DNA of 64,000 nucleotides from Labilithrix luteola (GTDB taxonomy: Bacteria > Myxococcota_A > Polyangia > Polyangiales > Polyangiaceae), in the NCBI RefSeq assembly GCF_001263205.1, contig NZ_CP012333.1, positions 2,232,001 to 2,296,000 of the forward strand, in the 5' to 3' direction. The notes below the pieces were generated by a model that worked only from the letters and a program-made list of their open reading frames with translations, had not been told where the DNA came from and did no database searches. A program made the translations under genes and the position numbers. Shown one piece after another: positions 36,740 through 45,751 of the stretch (position 1 is the stretch's first letter; every line of letters starts with the position of its first letter).

Positions 36740-38101
36740 ATGGGAACGCCTTCGATACCCCCCGATTCGAGCCTCCCGCTGATTGAGAGTCTCGCCCGCA
36801 CGGAGAGCGCGCTGCGCCCGGCCAGCCGCGATCTGGTGGAGCACTGCCTCGTTCGTATTTCCGACCCGAATGGAGAGGGTGCCCGCACCTTCCTCTCGGT
36901 ATGGGAGGATGCGGCAAGGACCGCCGCCGACGCAGTCGATGCGTTCTCCCGGGTCGGCTATTCCGCCTCGGCCATCGCCGGCGTGCCCATTTCCATCAAG
37001 GACCTCCTCGATGTGAAGGGCGAGGTCACCAGAGCGGCGGCCCGTCCGCTCGACGATGCACCGCCGGCTCCGCAGGATGCGCCTGTCGTGCGGCGCCTGA
37101 GGGCGGCAGGCGCCGTCCTCCTCGGCCGAACGAATATGACGCCTTTCGCTTATTCGGTAGTGGGCCTCAATGGCCACTTCGGCACGCCCGCCAACCCAGC
37201 CGATCCCGCCCGCACACCAGGCGGGTCCTCCTCCGGCGCGGCCGTGTCGGTCGCCACGGGCATGGCGATGGCGGCCATCGGCTCGGATACGGTGGGCTCC
37301 ATTCGCGTTCCGGCGGCTCTGTGCGGCGTCGTGGGCATGAAGCCGACGCAGAGGCGCGTGCCGTTGGCGGGCGCTGTACCGCTCTCCGCCTCGCTCGACA
37401 GCATCGGCCCGCTCGCTCGATCGGTGGAGGATTGCGCTCGCGTGCTGGCGGTACTGGCGGAGGAGGCGCTCCCTCCCTGGCGGCGCACGCGCACCGAGGG
37501 CCTACGCCTTGCCCTTCCCAATCGCCCCCTCCTCGATGGGCTCGATGCAACGGTGGCCCGCGCCTTCGGGCGCGCATGCCATCGACTCAGCGAGGCGGGG
37601 GCCCATCTGCGCGAACGGCATTTCTGCGAGCTCGATGAACTCGCCGATGGCCAGCTGATGCGCACGATTCAGTCGGTGGAGGCCTACACCTGGCACGAAC
37701 CTCTCCTCGCGCGGCGGGGCGGGGATTACGAGCCGCGCATCCGCACACGCATCGAGCGTGGGCGCGATATCCGCTCCGCCGATTATGCCCGCGCGCTCCA
37801 ACGCCGAGCGGCGCTCATCGCCTCGTTCGCAGGAGAGATGTCGGAGGTCGACGCGCTCATCTTGCCCACGGTCCCCGTGGTGGCACCCACCTTCGCCGAA
37901 TGCGAGGCGGACGAGGACAGCGTGCGCACGCGCTTGTTACGCAACACCGCGTCGTTCAACGTGCTCGACGCCTGCGCCGTGACCCTGCCAATCCATGAGC
38001 CCGGGAACCTGCCCGTGGGGCTCATGCTCGTCGCGCAATCGGGGCGCGACTGGGACCTGCTCGACATCGCTCACGCCGTCGAGGACGCCCTTCGGACCTG
38101 A
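36740..38101 (+). CDS. Amidase-signature family amidase
   Basis: The 453-residue enzyme has the Ser-cisSer-Lys triad: Lys87 (PISIKDLLD), cis-Ser163 (PGGSSSG) and nucleophile Ser187 (SDTVGSIR). It is cytoplasmic, with no signal. It follows the nitrilase gene in the same operon and may take its amide product. Right after its stop, a ribosome site and ATG begin a gene cut short at once (38112). Confidence 0.92.
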   Translation: MGTPSIPPDSSLPLIESLARTESALRPASRDLVEHCLVRISDPNGEGARTFLSVWEDAARTAADAVDAFSRVGYSASAIAGVPISIKDLLDVKGEVTRAAARPLDDAPPAPQDAPVVRRLRAAGAVLLGRTNMTPFAYSVVGLNGHFGTPANPADPARTPGGSSSGAAVSVATGMAMAAIGSDTVGSIRVPAALCGVVGMKPTQRRVPLAGAVPLSASLDSIGPLARSVEDCARVLAVLAEEALPPWRRTRTEGLRLALPNRPLLDGLDATVARAFGRACHRLSEAGAHLRERHFCELDELADGQLMRTIQSVEAYTWHEPLLARRGGDYEPRIRTRIERGRDIRSADYARALQRRAALIASFAGEMSEVDALILPTVPVVAPTFAECEADEDSVRTRLLRNTASFNVLDACAVTLPIHEPGNLPVGLMLVAQSGRDWDLLDIAHAVEDALRT

Positions 38102-38111
38102 GGAGAAGATC

Positions 38112-38180
38112 ATGCACTATCTGCAGCTCGACATTCCCCGCTCCTAATATCGGCGGCAGCGTATCGCGCGCAGACAGCCA
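38112..38180 (+). pseudogene. Remnant start of a tautomerase-like gene
   Basis: GGAGAAGATC precedes ATG 38112, which gives MHYLQLDIPRS and then a stop. This resembles the first residues of 4-oxalocrotonate tautomerase-like proteins (MPYLQLD...). A shifted frame after the stop (RRQRIARRQPL) loosely continues the pattern. The operon probably once had a third enzyme gene. Confidence 0.4.
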
Positions 38181-38531
38181 CTAAGCCGATTCTGATTCCG
38201 CGTGCGCAACTAGCGCGTCGCGCGCCTTCAGCCACAGTCCGAATTCCCGCATCACGTCGACGACAGGCCGGAGCCGGTCGCCGTCCGCGGTCAGGTCGTA
38301 CTCGACCCGCACCGGCACCTCCGGATACACGGTCCGCTGCACGAACCCTGCTTCCTCGAGCGCACGGAGATCGAGGGTCAGCATGCGCTGCGAGATGCCC
38401 GGCATGTCGCGGCGCAGGTCGCTGAAGCGTTTCGGGCCGTCGAGGAGATACGACACCAGCAGCAGCCGCCAGCGGCCGCCGAGCAGGCGCATCGCTTCTT
38501 CAACTGAACATCCCGTTGCACTCGCTTTCAT
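38181..38531 (-). CDS. HxlR-family regulator (short form)
   Basis: The 116-residue protein (ATG 38531) is a typical HxlR regulator: CSVEEAMRLLGGRWRLLLVSYLLDG, RFSDLRRDMPGISQRMLTLDLRALE, and a wing with YDLTADG. It is divergent from a GST gene, so it probably controls it. AT-rich sequence in the gap (CTTTTTGTAAC near 38552) could be its site. Confidence 0.88.
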   Translation of the reverse strand: MKASATGCSVEEAMRLLGGRWRLLLVSYLLDGPKRFSDLRRDMPGISQRMLTLDLRALEEAGFVQRTVYPEVPVRVEYDLTADGDRLRPVVDVMREFGLWLKARDALVAHAESESA

Positions 38532-38669
38532 CCTGCTGCCCCTGGTCGGTACTCTTTTTGTAACTACGGCACAAACGACTGCCTTCTTCTCATCGCTGCA
38601 TCGACGCGAGACATTAGCGCCCGCGTCGCAACGAATCGATACACGGATAATCAAACCTCAAGGAAGCGC

Positions 38670-39308
38670 ATGAAGCTCTACCACGCTGCCGGCAGCTGTT
38701 CGCAGGCGATATGCATCGTGCTGCGCGAAGGAAACATCGATGCGGAGATCGTCAGGGTCGACGCACGCAAGCATCGGGTCGAAGACGGACGCAACTACTA
38801 CGACGTCACCGAACTCGGCTATGTGCCGCTGCTCGAACTCGACGACGGCACGACGCTGCGCGAAGGGCCCGTCATCGCGCAGTATCTCGCGGATCGGCGC
38901 CCTGAAGCGGAGCTCGCGCCCGCGTACGGCACGCTCGGCCGCTATCGGCTGATGGAATGGCTCAACTTCCTCGGCAGCGAGATCCACAAGGGCTTCATCC
39001 CGCTGCTGTATGCAGTGCAGGCAGGGAAATACGTCGAACCTGCGCGGCAGAAGCTCGACAGTCGCTTCGCATGGATCGATCGCCAGCTCGACGGAGCGAC
39101 GTTCCTGACTGGCGACACGTTCACGGTTGCCGATGCCTACCTGTTCGCGCTGACGGGCTGGGGCAAGGCCGAATGGATGCGTTCGGTGTACAACGCGGAC
39201 ATCGACCTGAGCCGATACGCGCATCTGCGTGCGTGGTACGAACGCGTTCGCGAACGACCGGCCGTGCAGCAGGTGGTGCAAGCCGACGCGCGACCGAACG
39301 CATCCTGA
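38670..39308 (+). CDS. Glutathione S-transferase (beta class)
   Basis: The 212-residue protein has the beta-class catalytic Cys10 (AAGSCSQAICIVLREG), the glutathione-binding loop YVPLLELDDGTTLREGPVI and a helical C-terminal domain with VADAYLFAL. It conjugates glutathione to electrophiles or acts in detoxification. The sequence looks proteobacterial (Burkholderia-like), so the GST/HxlR pair was probably acquired by transfer. Confidence 0.92.
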   Translation: MKLYHAAGSCSQAICIVLREGNIDAEIVRVDARKHRVEDGRNYYDVTELGYVPLLELDDGTTLREGPVIAQYLADRRPEAELAPAYGTLGRYRLMEWLNFLGSEIHKGFIPLLYAVQAGKYVEPARQKLDSRFAWIDRQLDGATFLTGDTFTVADAYLFALTGWGKAEWMRSVYNADIDLSRYAHLRAWYERVRERPAVQQVVQADARPNAS

Positions 39309-39642
39309 CGCGTTCAGCGGGGCATCGTCAGGAGCACGTCGCTGAAGTAGCCGGCGCGAGGGCCCCATGACGTCGGGGATTCCGTTTCGCCGTTTCGTGA
39401 TGCGCCGAAGCCCGCCAAAACGAGGGCAAACAGAGTCTCGGCGTCACGCGGATCGGATCGCCTCGACCGTACTTTCGCTGGGAGAAGTAACTCGACTCCG
39501 CGCGCGGAGTCTGGTCGTCGAGCACCTGGGAAGATTCTCCAGTGCGTCCAGGGCAAATGCCAACAGCCACCCGGCCAGCGGCCATTGCCGATGGACTGGG
39601 TGGACGAGTCGGTCGACTGGCTTCGAGCGCGCGGGCGTTACG
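39309..39642. other. Gene-free stretch between GST and decayed genes
   Basis: I see no gene, repeat or clear regulatory site. It leads into two truncated genes at about 40050, so it may be degraded coding DNA. Confidence 0.45.
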
Positions 39643-40084
39643 TCAGTTCGAGGCTGCTCCTGCGTCGGACGGGCAGCCTGTGCGGAGCTGGACGGACGGG
39701 CCCCCCGGCGCTCGAACCGCTGCACAAGACGTCGGGCAGAGGATGATGCGCGTCGGCGTGACCGTATCGGGATCGACGTCGTAGTACCACCCGCCCGTCG
39801 CGGCGTCGCACGAGGCGGCGTTCGAGACGTAGGTGAGCGTTGCCTGCGACGACAGCTCGACGTCGAGGTGCTCGGGATCGAAGGTGCCGCCGTCTACCTC
39901 CGGCAGCGCGTACTCACACGCGCGCGCTTCGGTGCGAATCGCTTCGAGCGCGGTGTCGAGCTGCATGACGACGTCGCCCGAAGCGTCCGCGATGTGCGCG
40001 CTGGTCGTGCCGCCGGCGGCGGCGAGCGCGTCGCCGAACGCCTTGCCGCCCGCTGGTGAAATGCCGAGGACGGGAATACCTCCG
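39643..40084 (-). pseudogene. C-terminal remnant of a VWA-domain surface protein
   Basis: The frame without start reads VLGISPAGGKAFGDALAAAGG, LDTALEAIRTEARACEYALP and then DAATGGWYYD and PTRIILCPTSCAAV. This is the usual tail of myxobacterial VWA-type lipoproteins (Cys-bearing, ending after the CP-x-(S/T)-C motif). The upstream part stops in frame near 40084, where a different truncated gene begins on the other strand, so the gene was cut by rearrangement. Confidence 0.55.
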
Positions 40085-40298
40085 AATCATCTACGGTCCC
40101 GAGTACACGGCGCCCGAACATATCGAGCGCCTGCGGCCCCGAGGACTCGGCACGAAGCGCACCCTCGCCTTGCGCGAGTTCGCACTCGGTCTCGAGGCTC
40201 TCTATCGCTTCGTCGAACGAGAACCACTTTATCGGGTGCACGAGTGCGTCTTCGGTGTGCTCGCGCTGGAGACCGAGCCCGTCGATCCTCGGCTGTAG
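40053..40298 (+). pseudogene. C-terminal remnant of polynucleotide kinase-phosphatase (Pnkp)
   Basis: The frame gives VKCRGREYLRIIYGPEY, ALREFALGLEALYRFVERE and HECVFGVLALETEPVDPRL, then a stop. This matches the C-terminal end of the ligase/adenylyltransferase domain of bacterial Pnkp (RNA-repair enzyme). The kinase, phosphatase and most of the ligase are missing. It starts at the same junction where the VWA remnant ends. Recognition is from memory of the family. Confidence 0.6.
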
Positions 40299-40527
40299 TT
40301 CGGCCCGCGGGTGGATCCGCGGTCGAGAGCCCTCGGACGTGCATTTTCCGCCAAGGCGGGTTACGTTCGTTAGCGGCGTCTCCCACGCCTGACCCCTCGG
40401 AGCCATCCCCCTGCGGTGGCTCGTTTCGGGGCAAGGGGCTTCGGTCTCGGGATGGTCGAGGTCTTTCTCCGGACCGTGCGGCCGATGGTAGCGGGGGCTG
40501 TCGGATGCACGAGATTCGGGAAAGATC

Positions 40528-41418
40528 GTGACCAAGAAGAACGCAGCCAAGGTCGCCGCTCGCGCACGCCAGACGCGTTTCGGTGGCACCTACCTCCACC
40601 ATCGTCACGTCGCCGGCGGCGGGACCAACGATGCCACGAGGAAGGTCGAGGTCGCCGACCTCAGCGACGAGGCTGGTTCGTTCCTCCACGCCTTGAAGCG
40701 CGATGACCTCTCCCCCAACACCGTCGCCTCCTATGGCGCCGCCTTGCGCCAGCTCGCTGAATTCTTGGCCGACCGTGGGTACCCGACGGACGTCCGGCGG
40801 ATCGACCCTCGTTCCATCGACGAGTGGATCATCGACCTGGTCGAATGCCAGAAGAAGCCAGCCGTCGCCCACAGCCGTTTCCGAGTCGCCCAACGGTTCT
40901 TCCGTTGGTACGCCGAGACCGACGATTCGTTCGCCTCGCCGATGCGCGGGATGCGGCCGCCTCCGTTGCCGGAGTACCGGCGCGTTCTGGAGCTGGAGCA
41001 GCAAAGCGACTTGGTCCGTACCTGTCAGGGTCGGACGTTCGAGGATCGGCGGGACCTCGCGCTGCTCCGCGTCTTTTTCACTACGGGCGCGCGACGGGCT
41101 GAAGTGGCCAATCTTCGATATTCGCCTACTGGCCCGGCAGACCTCGACCTGAAGCGTCGAACCGTCCGCGTCGTCGACAAGGGCCGCGGGGAACGGACCG
41201 TTAGCCTGGACGACGACACCGTCGCGGCCTTACACGAGTACCTGCGTGCTCGTCGCGACCATGCGCATGCGGACCTACCGTGGCTTTGGCTCGGCAAAAA
41301 AGGGCACCTCGACGATCCCGCCGTTGGCCGAGCGCTCCGCGATCGTGGGAAGCGAGCTGGCATAAGCGACCTCCATCGCCTCGGCCACGGCCTTTGGATT
41401 GTTGAAGCTGGCGGCTGA
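40528..41418 (+). pseudogene. Truncated tyrosine recombinase
   Basis: The 296-residue reading (GTG start) has an N-terminal core-binding domain (SPNTVASYGAALRQLAEFLAD) and a catalytic domain with the first Arg (TTGARRAEVANL). The second motif reads HRLGH: the Arg of H-x-x-R is lost. The frame then ends at LWIVEAGG before the Tyr nucleophile. It cannot be an active recombinase. It may be the leftover integrase of an element now decayed. Confidence 0.7.
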
Positions 41419-41448
41419 CCAGTGCGCCGACCGACGTCGTGAACAGAG

Positions 41449-41865
41449 TCAGGGTAGACGCGTTGCTGCCGTCTTGTACCAAAGCAGATAGGACGTCATG
41501 TGCGCGATGAAGAAGGCAAACGGGAATGGGGCGTGCGCAGCATCGCCGGCTAGGAGGTGGGAAGCGGTTGCGCCGAGGAAATCGAAGGCAAAGCCCGCGT
41601 ATGCCCATTCCTTCAGTTTGGGATAGCGCCCTGTCAAAATAGCGATACCTCCCAAGACCTTTGCGAGTCCCAAGATCTTCATGATGTAAAGGGGATAGCC
41701 GAGCGCGAGGAGCGTGTGTGCGACGCTCTCCGGGCCTCCCGTAAGGAGCTCGACGACGCCCCCGCCGGCACCGGGCACCATGAGGAGCCCGGTGATGGCC
41801 CAGTAAAGGAGCCTATTTCGAGTCCCCGCGGTCCTGTTCGATTCCGTGTGGCTGGCTGTATTCAT
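41449..41865 (-). CDS. DoxX-like membrane protein
   Basis: The 138-residue protein has four TM segments (LLYWAITGLLMVPGAGG, ALGYPLYIMKILGLAKVLGGIAIL, and others) and the DoxX/DUF4267-like motifs GYP-x-Y and K-x-LGGIA. DoxX relatives are small quinone- or redox-linked membrane proteins. It is divergent from a LysR gene at 41956 and likely regulated by it. Confidence 0.85.
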   Translation of the reverse strand: MNTASHTESNRTAGTRNRLLYWAITGLLMVPGAGGGVVELLTGGPESVAHTLLALGYPLYIMKILGLAKVLGGIAILTGRYPKLKEWAYAGFAFDFLGATASHLLAGDAAHAPFPFAFFIAHMTSYLLWYKTAATRLP

Positions 41866-41937
41866 GATTGAACCTTCGCTTCGGACAAACGATTTAGGAG
41901 GCCTCGGCCATCCGCGGAAGTGATGAAGTTGTGATAC

Positions 41938-41962
41938 ACTCCATCGGACGATCCGATGGAGT
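41938..41962. promoter_or_regulatory. Perfect 11-bp inverted repeat overlapping a lysR start codon
   Basis: Arms 41938-41948 (ACTCCATCGGA) and 41952-41962 (TCCGATGGAGT) flank CGA. The second arm contains the ATG at 41956. It could be a LysR operator for autoregulation, or an RNA hairpin that hides the start codon. There is no clear Shine-Dalgarno. Confidence 0.65.
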
Positions 41963-42861
41963 TCGGCAAGCTCGGAACCCTCAGCCTCGACCAGCTGCGC
42001 ATCCTCGTGACGATTGCCGACGCGGGGAGCTTCTCGGCCGCGGCTCGCGCGCTCGGGCGTGCCCAGTCCGCGATCAGCCAGGCCGTCGCGACGCTCGAAG
42101 AGCTCCAGGGCGTCACTCTCTTCGACCGGGATGGTTACCGGCCGCGTCTCACCGATGTCGGGCGCGTGCTCGCCGATCAGGCCCGCCTGGTGCTGGAAAG
42201 CGCGGCGCGGTTCGAGGCGGTGGCCGCGAATAGCCGTAAGGGCCTCGAGCCCGAGCTCGCAATTGCGATCGATCCTCTCGTCCCCACCGCACCGCTCATC
42301 GATAGCCTGCGCGCCTTCGGCGAGGAGTTCCCCGATCTCCCGCTGCGCTTCTCGACGGAAGGCTTGGGTGGGTCGGTGCGACGCTTGCGCGATGGCTCGG
42401 CTGCGCTCGCGCTATGCGTGCTTTTGCCGACGATCCCGGCCGACATCATCGCGTACCCGCTCCTGCGTATTCGCTTGAAGGCCGTGGTCGCGCCGAATCA
42501 TCCCCTCGCGCGTCTCGGGCGCGCGGCGAGGCGCGCAGATCTCGAGAAGCATGTGCAGCTCGTGCTTTCGGATACGGGGGCAGCTCCCAACGAAAGCTAC
42601 GGAGTCCTCGGCGCTCGACTGTGGCGCTTCGTCGATCTCGGCCGGCGTCTCGATTTCCTACTCGCCGGCTTCGGATGGTGCCGCATGCCGGAGCACCTCG
42701 TCGCGGCACCGATCGCGAACGGCGAGCTCGTGCCGCTGAAGATCGTGGATGACCCCACGCCGCGCGACGCCCTAACGATCCACGCTGCGCACCGGCGCGA
42801 TCACATTCTCGGCCCTGCGGGGCGATGGCTTCTCGACACGCTTCAGAGTCGACTCGCCTGA
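41956..42861 (+). CDS. LysR-family transcriptional regulator
   Basis: The 301-residue protein has the winged helix-turn-helix (LDQLRILVTIADAGSFSAAARALGRAQSAISQAVATLE) and a co-inducer domain. It is divergent from the DoxX-like gene. A perfect inverted repeat overlaps its start codon. Confidence 0.92.
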   Translation: MEFGKLGTLSLDQLRILVTIADAGSFSAAARALGRAQSAISQAVATLEELQGVTLFDRDGYRPRLTDVGRVLADQARLVLESAARFEAVAANSRKGLEPELAIAIDPLVPTAPLIDSLRAFGEEFPDLPLRFSTEGLGGSVRRLRDGSAALALCVLLPTIPADIIAYPLLRIRLKAVVAPNHPLARLGRAARRADLEKHVQLVLSDTGAAPNESYGVLGARLWRFVDLGRRLDFLLAGFGWCRMPEHLVAAPIANGELVPLKIVDDPTPRDALTIHAAHRRDHILGPAGRWLLDTLQSRLA

Positions 42862-42920
42862 GCGGGACTGCGCGTCGACCTGGAATGCCAAGGCACACGA
42901 AATATCGAGCGAGGGCGAGC

Positions 42921-43748
42921 TCAAGCGATCGCGATGGCCGTGGATTTCTGAGCTGCGTGCAGAAAGTCGACCAGCCGCGAGGAAAACACCTCGGCAGAGT
43001 CGACGTTGGAAATGTGGGCAGCGCCGTCGATGACGACACAGCGGGCGCGCGGCACGCGCTCGGCCATGTGACGGCTCATCTCGGGCGGGGACATCGCATC
43101 CAGGCTGCCAGCGATGAACAGCGTGGGCATGACGAGCTGGCCGATCCGCGCGGAGACGTCGAAATTGCCGATACCGCGCGCGACGTGTGCGAGCGATGCG
43201 CCGTCAGCCGTCGCTGCGATACCATGCCAGATCTGGTAGGTGCGCAGGCCATCCGGTGTCGCCTGGAAAGCGGGCGAGACGAGCGACGGCCAGCTCTGCT
43301 CCAGGCGCGCGACCGGTCCGTGCGGACGCTCGAAGGTCTCCGCCCAACCTTTCGCCATTGCCTGGAAAGGTGGTGTCGCCGTCTTGTCGAAACTGTTGGC
43401 GACGACGAGCCGGCCGATACGAGCAGGATGGCGCAGCGCCAATTCGAGAGCAACCATTCCGCCAAGCGAGAGGCCGACCAGGTCCAGTGTCTCGATGCGG
43501 AGATGCGCGAGGAGGCTTTCGATATCATCGGCAAGGTCGGCCACACCGAATGGCGCCGATAGCCTGGCCGATGCGCCATGCCCGGCATGGTCGGGAACGA
43601 TGACCCGATAGCCGGCCGCGACCAGCGACGGAATCTGGGGCGCCCACGCTCGGCCGGAATTGCTGATGCCGTGAAGCAGCAGAACCGGGGGGCCTTTGCC
43701 GAATTCGATGAAGTAATTGCCACGACCCTGGGCGTCATAGAACGGCAT
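42921..43748 (-). CDS. Alpha/beta hydrolase
   Basis: The 275-residue enzyme has the oxyanion HG motif (LLLHGISNSG), nucleophile Ser in GLSLGG, acid in SLDAMSPP, and His in GAAHISN. It resembles the 3-oxoadipate enol-lactonase/esterase branch. It follows the MFS gene on the same strand with 28 bp between, so both are probably one transcript controlled by the MarR regulator. Confidence 0.88.
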   Translation of the reverse strand: MPFYDAQGRGNYFIEFGKGPPVLLLHGISNSGRAWAPQIPSLVAAGYRVIVPDHAGHGASARLSAPFGVADLADDIESLLAHLRIETLDLVGLSLGGMVALELALRHPARIGRLVVANSFDKTATPPFQAMAKGWAETFERPHGPVARLEQSWPSLVSPAFQATPDGLRTYQIWHGIAATADGASLAHVARGIGNFDVSARIGQLVMPTLFIAGSLDAMSPPEMSRHMAERVPRARCVVIDGAAHISNVDSAEVFSSRLVDFLHAAQKSTAIAIA

Positions 43749-43776
43749 GCAAATCTCCTGTTGTCATCGATTGTCG

Positions 43777-44943
43777 TCAGCGATGGAGAGATAGGCGGTC
43801 GCCCGGGCGCAGGCGGACGGCGATGAACGCGAGCACCAGACACAGCGCCGCCATCAACCACCAAGCGGGCGTGAGGTTGGAAAGATGCTGGCGCAGTAGA
43901 CCGGCAACGAGCGGGAGCACGGCGGCAAGCACATAGCCGCCGCCTTGCACGAAGCCGGCGATCGCGCCGGCCTGCTCCGCGGTTTCGCCATGGTCCATGG
44001 CGATGATCAGCGACAGCGGAAACAGTGCCCCGATGCCGAGGCCCACCAGCAAAGCAGCTATCCATGCAAACGAGAGCGGCGCCAAGCAGAGGCAGAGAAG
44101 GCCGGCGAGCAGCGCGCCGATCGCGGCAAAGAGCGCCGGGCGGCGATCGGTTGATCGATCGACCCAGAGCGACACGGCGATCCCCGCGATCACCTCGGCC
44201 AGCGTGACGGCGCCGAGCATCGCGCCCGCCACCTGTGCCGACCATCCGAGCTGCATGTAGAAGGGCGGCAGCCAGGCGAGAACAAGCGTGTAGGCGCCCG
44301 TTCCCAGGCCGAAGAAGGCCAGCAGCAGCCAGGCGCGCGTCTCTCGCTGCACCGGGCGAGGTTGGATCGTGCCCGGCATCTCGTGCGTCTTCGCTGCGAC
44401 CGCGATCCATGCCACGAGTCCCACCATCGCCAGCAGCGCCCAGACCCCGAGTCCCGCCGGCCAGCCCCAGCTTCCCGCTATCCAGGGGCTCGCCGTGCTC
44501 GACACCAGCGCGCCGCCCATGATCGCGGTCGAATACAGCCCCATCATGCTTCCCGTCCGCGCACCTGCTCGCTGGCGGATCACACCGGGCATGAGCGCTT
44601 GAACGATGGCGATGCCGACTCCTCCCAGGATCGCGGTGAGGATGAGCTGGGTCGCCCCCATCGACCACCAGCGCCCCAGGCAGGCCAAGAGGATGAGGAC
44701 GATCCCCAGCGCGATGCCCGCCCGCACTCCAAGCAGAGCCTTCACTCGCCTCGTCCCCAATAGGCAAATGCCCATGAGCGCGACCGGCAGCATCGTCAGC
44801 AGGCTCGCGCCGGTGTCGCTGAGCCCGGTGTCACGTTGAATCGCGTCGAGCAGCGGCCCAATCGACGCCAGCGCGGGGCGCAAATTGATTCCGACGAGCA
44901 GGATGGCGAGTGGGAACAGCGTCCCGCCGGACGTTCTACGCAT
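43777..44943 (-). CDS. CynX/NimT-family MFS transporter
   Basis: The 388-residue protein has about 12 TM segments. The start FPLAILLVGINLRPALASIGPLL is typical of CynX/NimT (cyanate or drug-like compound) transporters. It likely exports or imports a small compound; the substrate is unknown. It is divergent from a marR gene across a 22-bp palindrome and is followed by a hydrolase gene. Confidence 0.9.
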   Translation of the reverse strand: MRRTSGGTLFPLAILLVGINLRPALASIGPLLDAIQRDTGLSDTGASLLTMLPVALMGICLLGTRRVKALLGVRAGIALGIVLILLACLGRWWSMGATQLILTAILGGVGIAIVQALMPGVIRQRAGARTGSMMGLYSTAIMGGALVSSTASPWIAGSWGWPAGLGVWALLAMVGLVAWIAVAAKTHEMPGTIQPRPVQRETRAWLLLAFFGLGTGAYTLVLAWLPPFYMQLGWSAQVAGAMLGAVTLAEVIAGIAVSLWVDRSTDRRPALFAAIGALLAGLLCLCLAPLSFAWIAALLVGLGIGALFPLSLIIAMDHGETAEQAGAIAGFVQGGGYVLAAVLPLVAGLLRQHLSNLTPAWWLMAALCLVLAFIAVRLRPGDRLSLHR

Positions 44944-44991
44944 GACAGCCTCCGGGCGCTCACCCTCTTGTCACCGAGGGGCGCCATCGAT

Positions 44992-45032
44992 ACTGTCTCT
45001 ACGTAGAGACAGTTTATCTCCACGTCAAGACA
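44992..45032. promoter_or_regulatory. Two MarR operators, one a perfect palindrome
   Basis: A perfect 22-bp palindrome at 44992-45013 has the core CTGTCTCTACGTAGAGACAG. An imperfect second copy, TATCTCCACGTCAAGACA, lies at 45015-45032. They sit between the MFS start (44943) and the MarR start (45061), the usual place for MarR autorepression. Confidence 0.85.
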
Positions 45033-45060
45033 CCTTGCTACCTCAAGCTGGGAGGCTCGT

Positions 45061-45549
45061 ATGGACAGAGCGGCAAGCGCGGCCGAGCAATGGGCAAACG
45101 AACGACCGGACCTCGATACCGGCCCGATGGTGCTGTTGGGACGGCTGAGCGAAGCGGCCCTCGTGATTGCGCGCGACCGGCTCAACCCGCTGTTCGCGAC
45201 CTTCGGCCTACAACCGGGTGAGTTCGACGTGCTGGCGACGCTACGGCGAAATGGGCCCCCTCATGCCTTGACCCCGACCGATCTCTACGACGCGTTGATG
45301 ATCTCGTCGGGCAGCATGACCAATCGCATCGATCGGCTGGAGAGTGCAGGGCTGGTGGAACGCCGGCCCAATCCGACAGACAAGCGGGGCACGCTCGTGG
45401 CGCTGACCGCCAAGGGACTTGCCCTCATCGAACGCGCAGTCGGGGAGCATGTCGCAAACCAGCATGACATCGTGAGCGGTTTGAAGGAGCGCGAGCAGGA
45501 GCAACTTTCAGCGCTGCTCGCCAAGCTTCTCCGCTCGCAGCAGCCGTGA
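45061..45549 (+). CDS. MarR-family regulator
   Basis: The 162-residue protein has a MarR winged helix: LQPGEFDVLATLRRNG, LTPTDLYDALMISSGSMTNRIDRLE, DKRGTLVALTAKG. The divergent MFS gene and two operators in between support a repressor that responds to the transported compound. Confidence 0.93.
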   Translation: MDRAASAAEQWANERPDLDTGPMVLLGRLSEAALVIARDRLNPLFATFGLQPGEFDVLATLRRNGPPHALTPTDLYDALMISSGSMTNRIDRLESAGLVERRPNPTDKRGTLVALTAKGLALIERAVGEHVANQHDIVSGLKEREQEQLSALLAKLLRSQQP

Positions 45550-45751
45550 TCCAACCGTTCGCGCAACACGGTCTCGTCGACCGTCGCTGACGGATGCAAC
45601 CGTGGCGTTCACGTCAACGGGGCGAGCGCTCGTGGCGTGGAGACATGACGATCTCGTTTTGGTCCGCTGGATTGATCGGCCGTGAAAACGCGTGCGGTAG
45701 CGCTTATTCGAGAACGTATGCGTCCCGACGCGCTTCTGTCACAGTGCGCGC

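Noticed and set aside
40053..40298. Complete small gene at the Pnkp remnant
   Set aside because: It looks like only the last 80 residues of a large enzyme, without the other domains.
41449..41865. A recombinase C-terminus continuing on the other strand
   Set aside because: The sequence clearly encodes a DoxX-like membrane protein on the minus strand.
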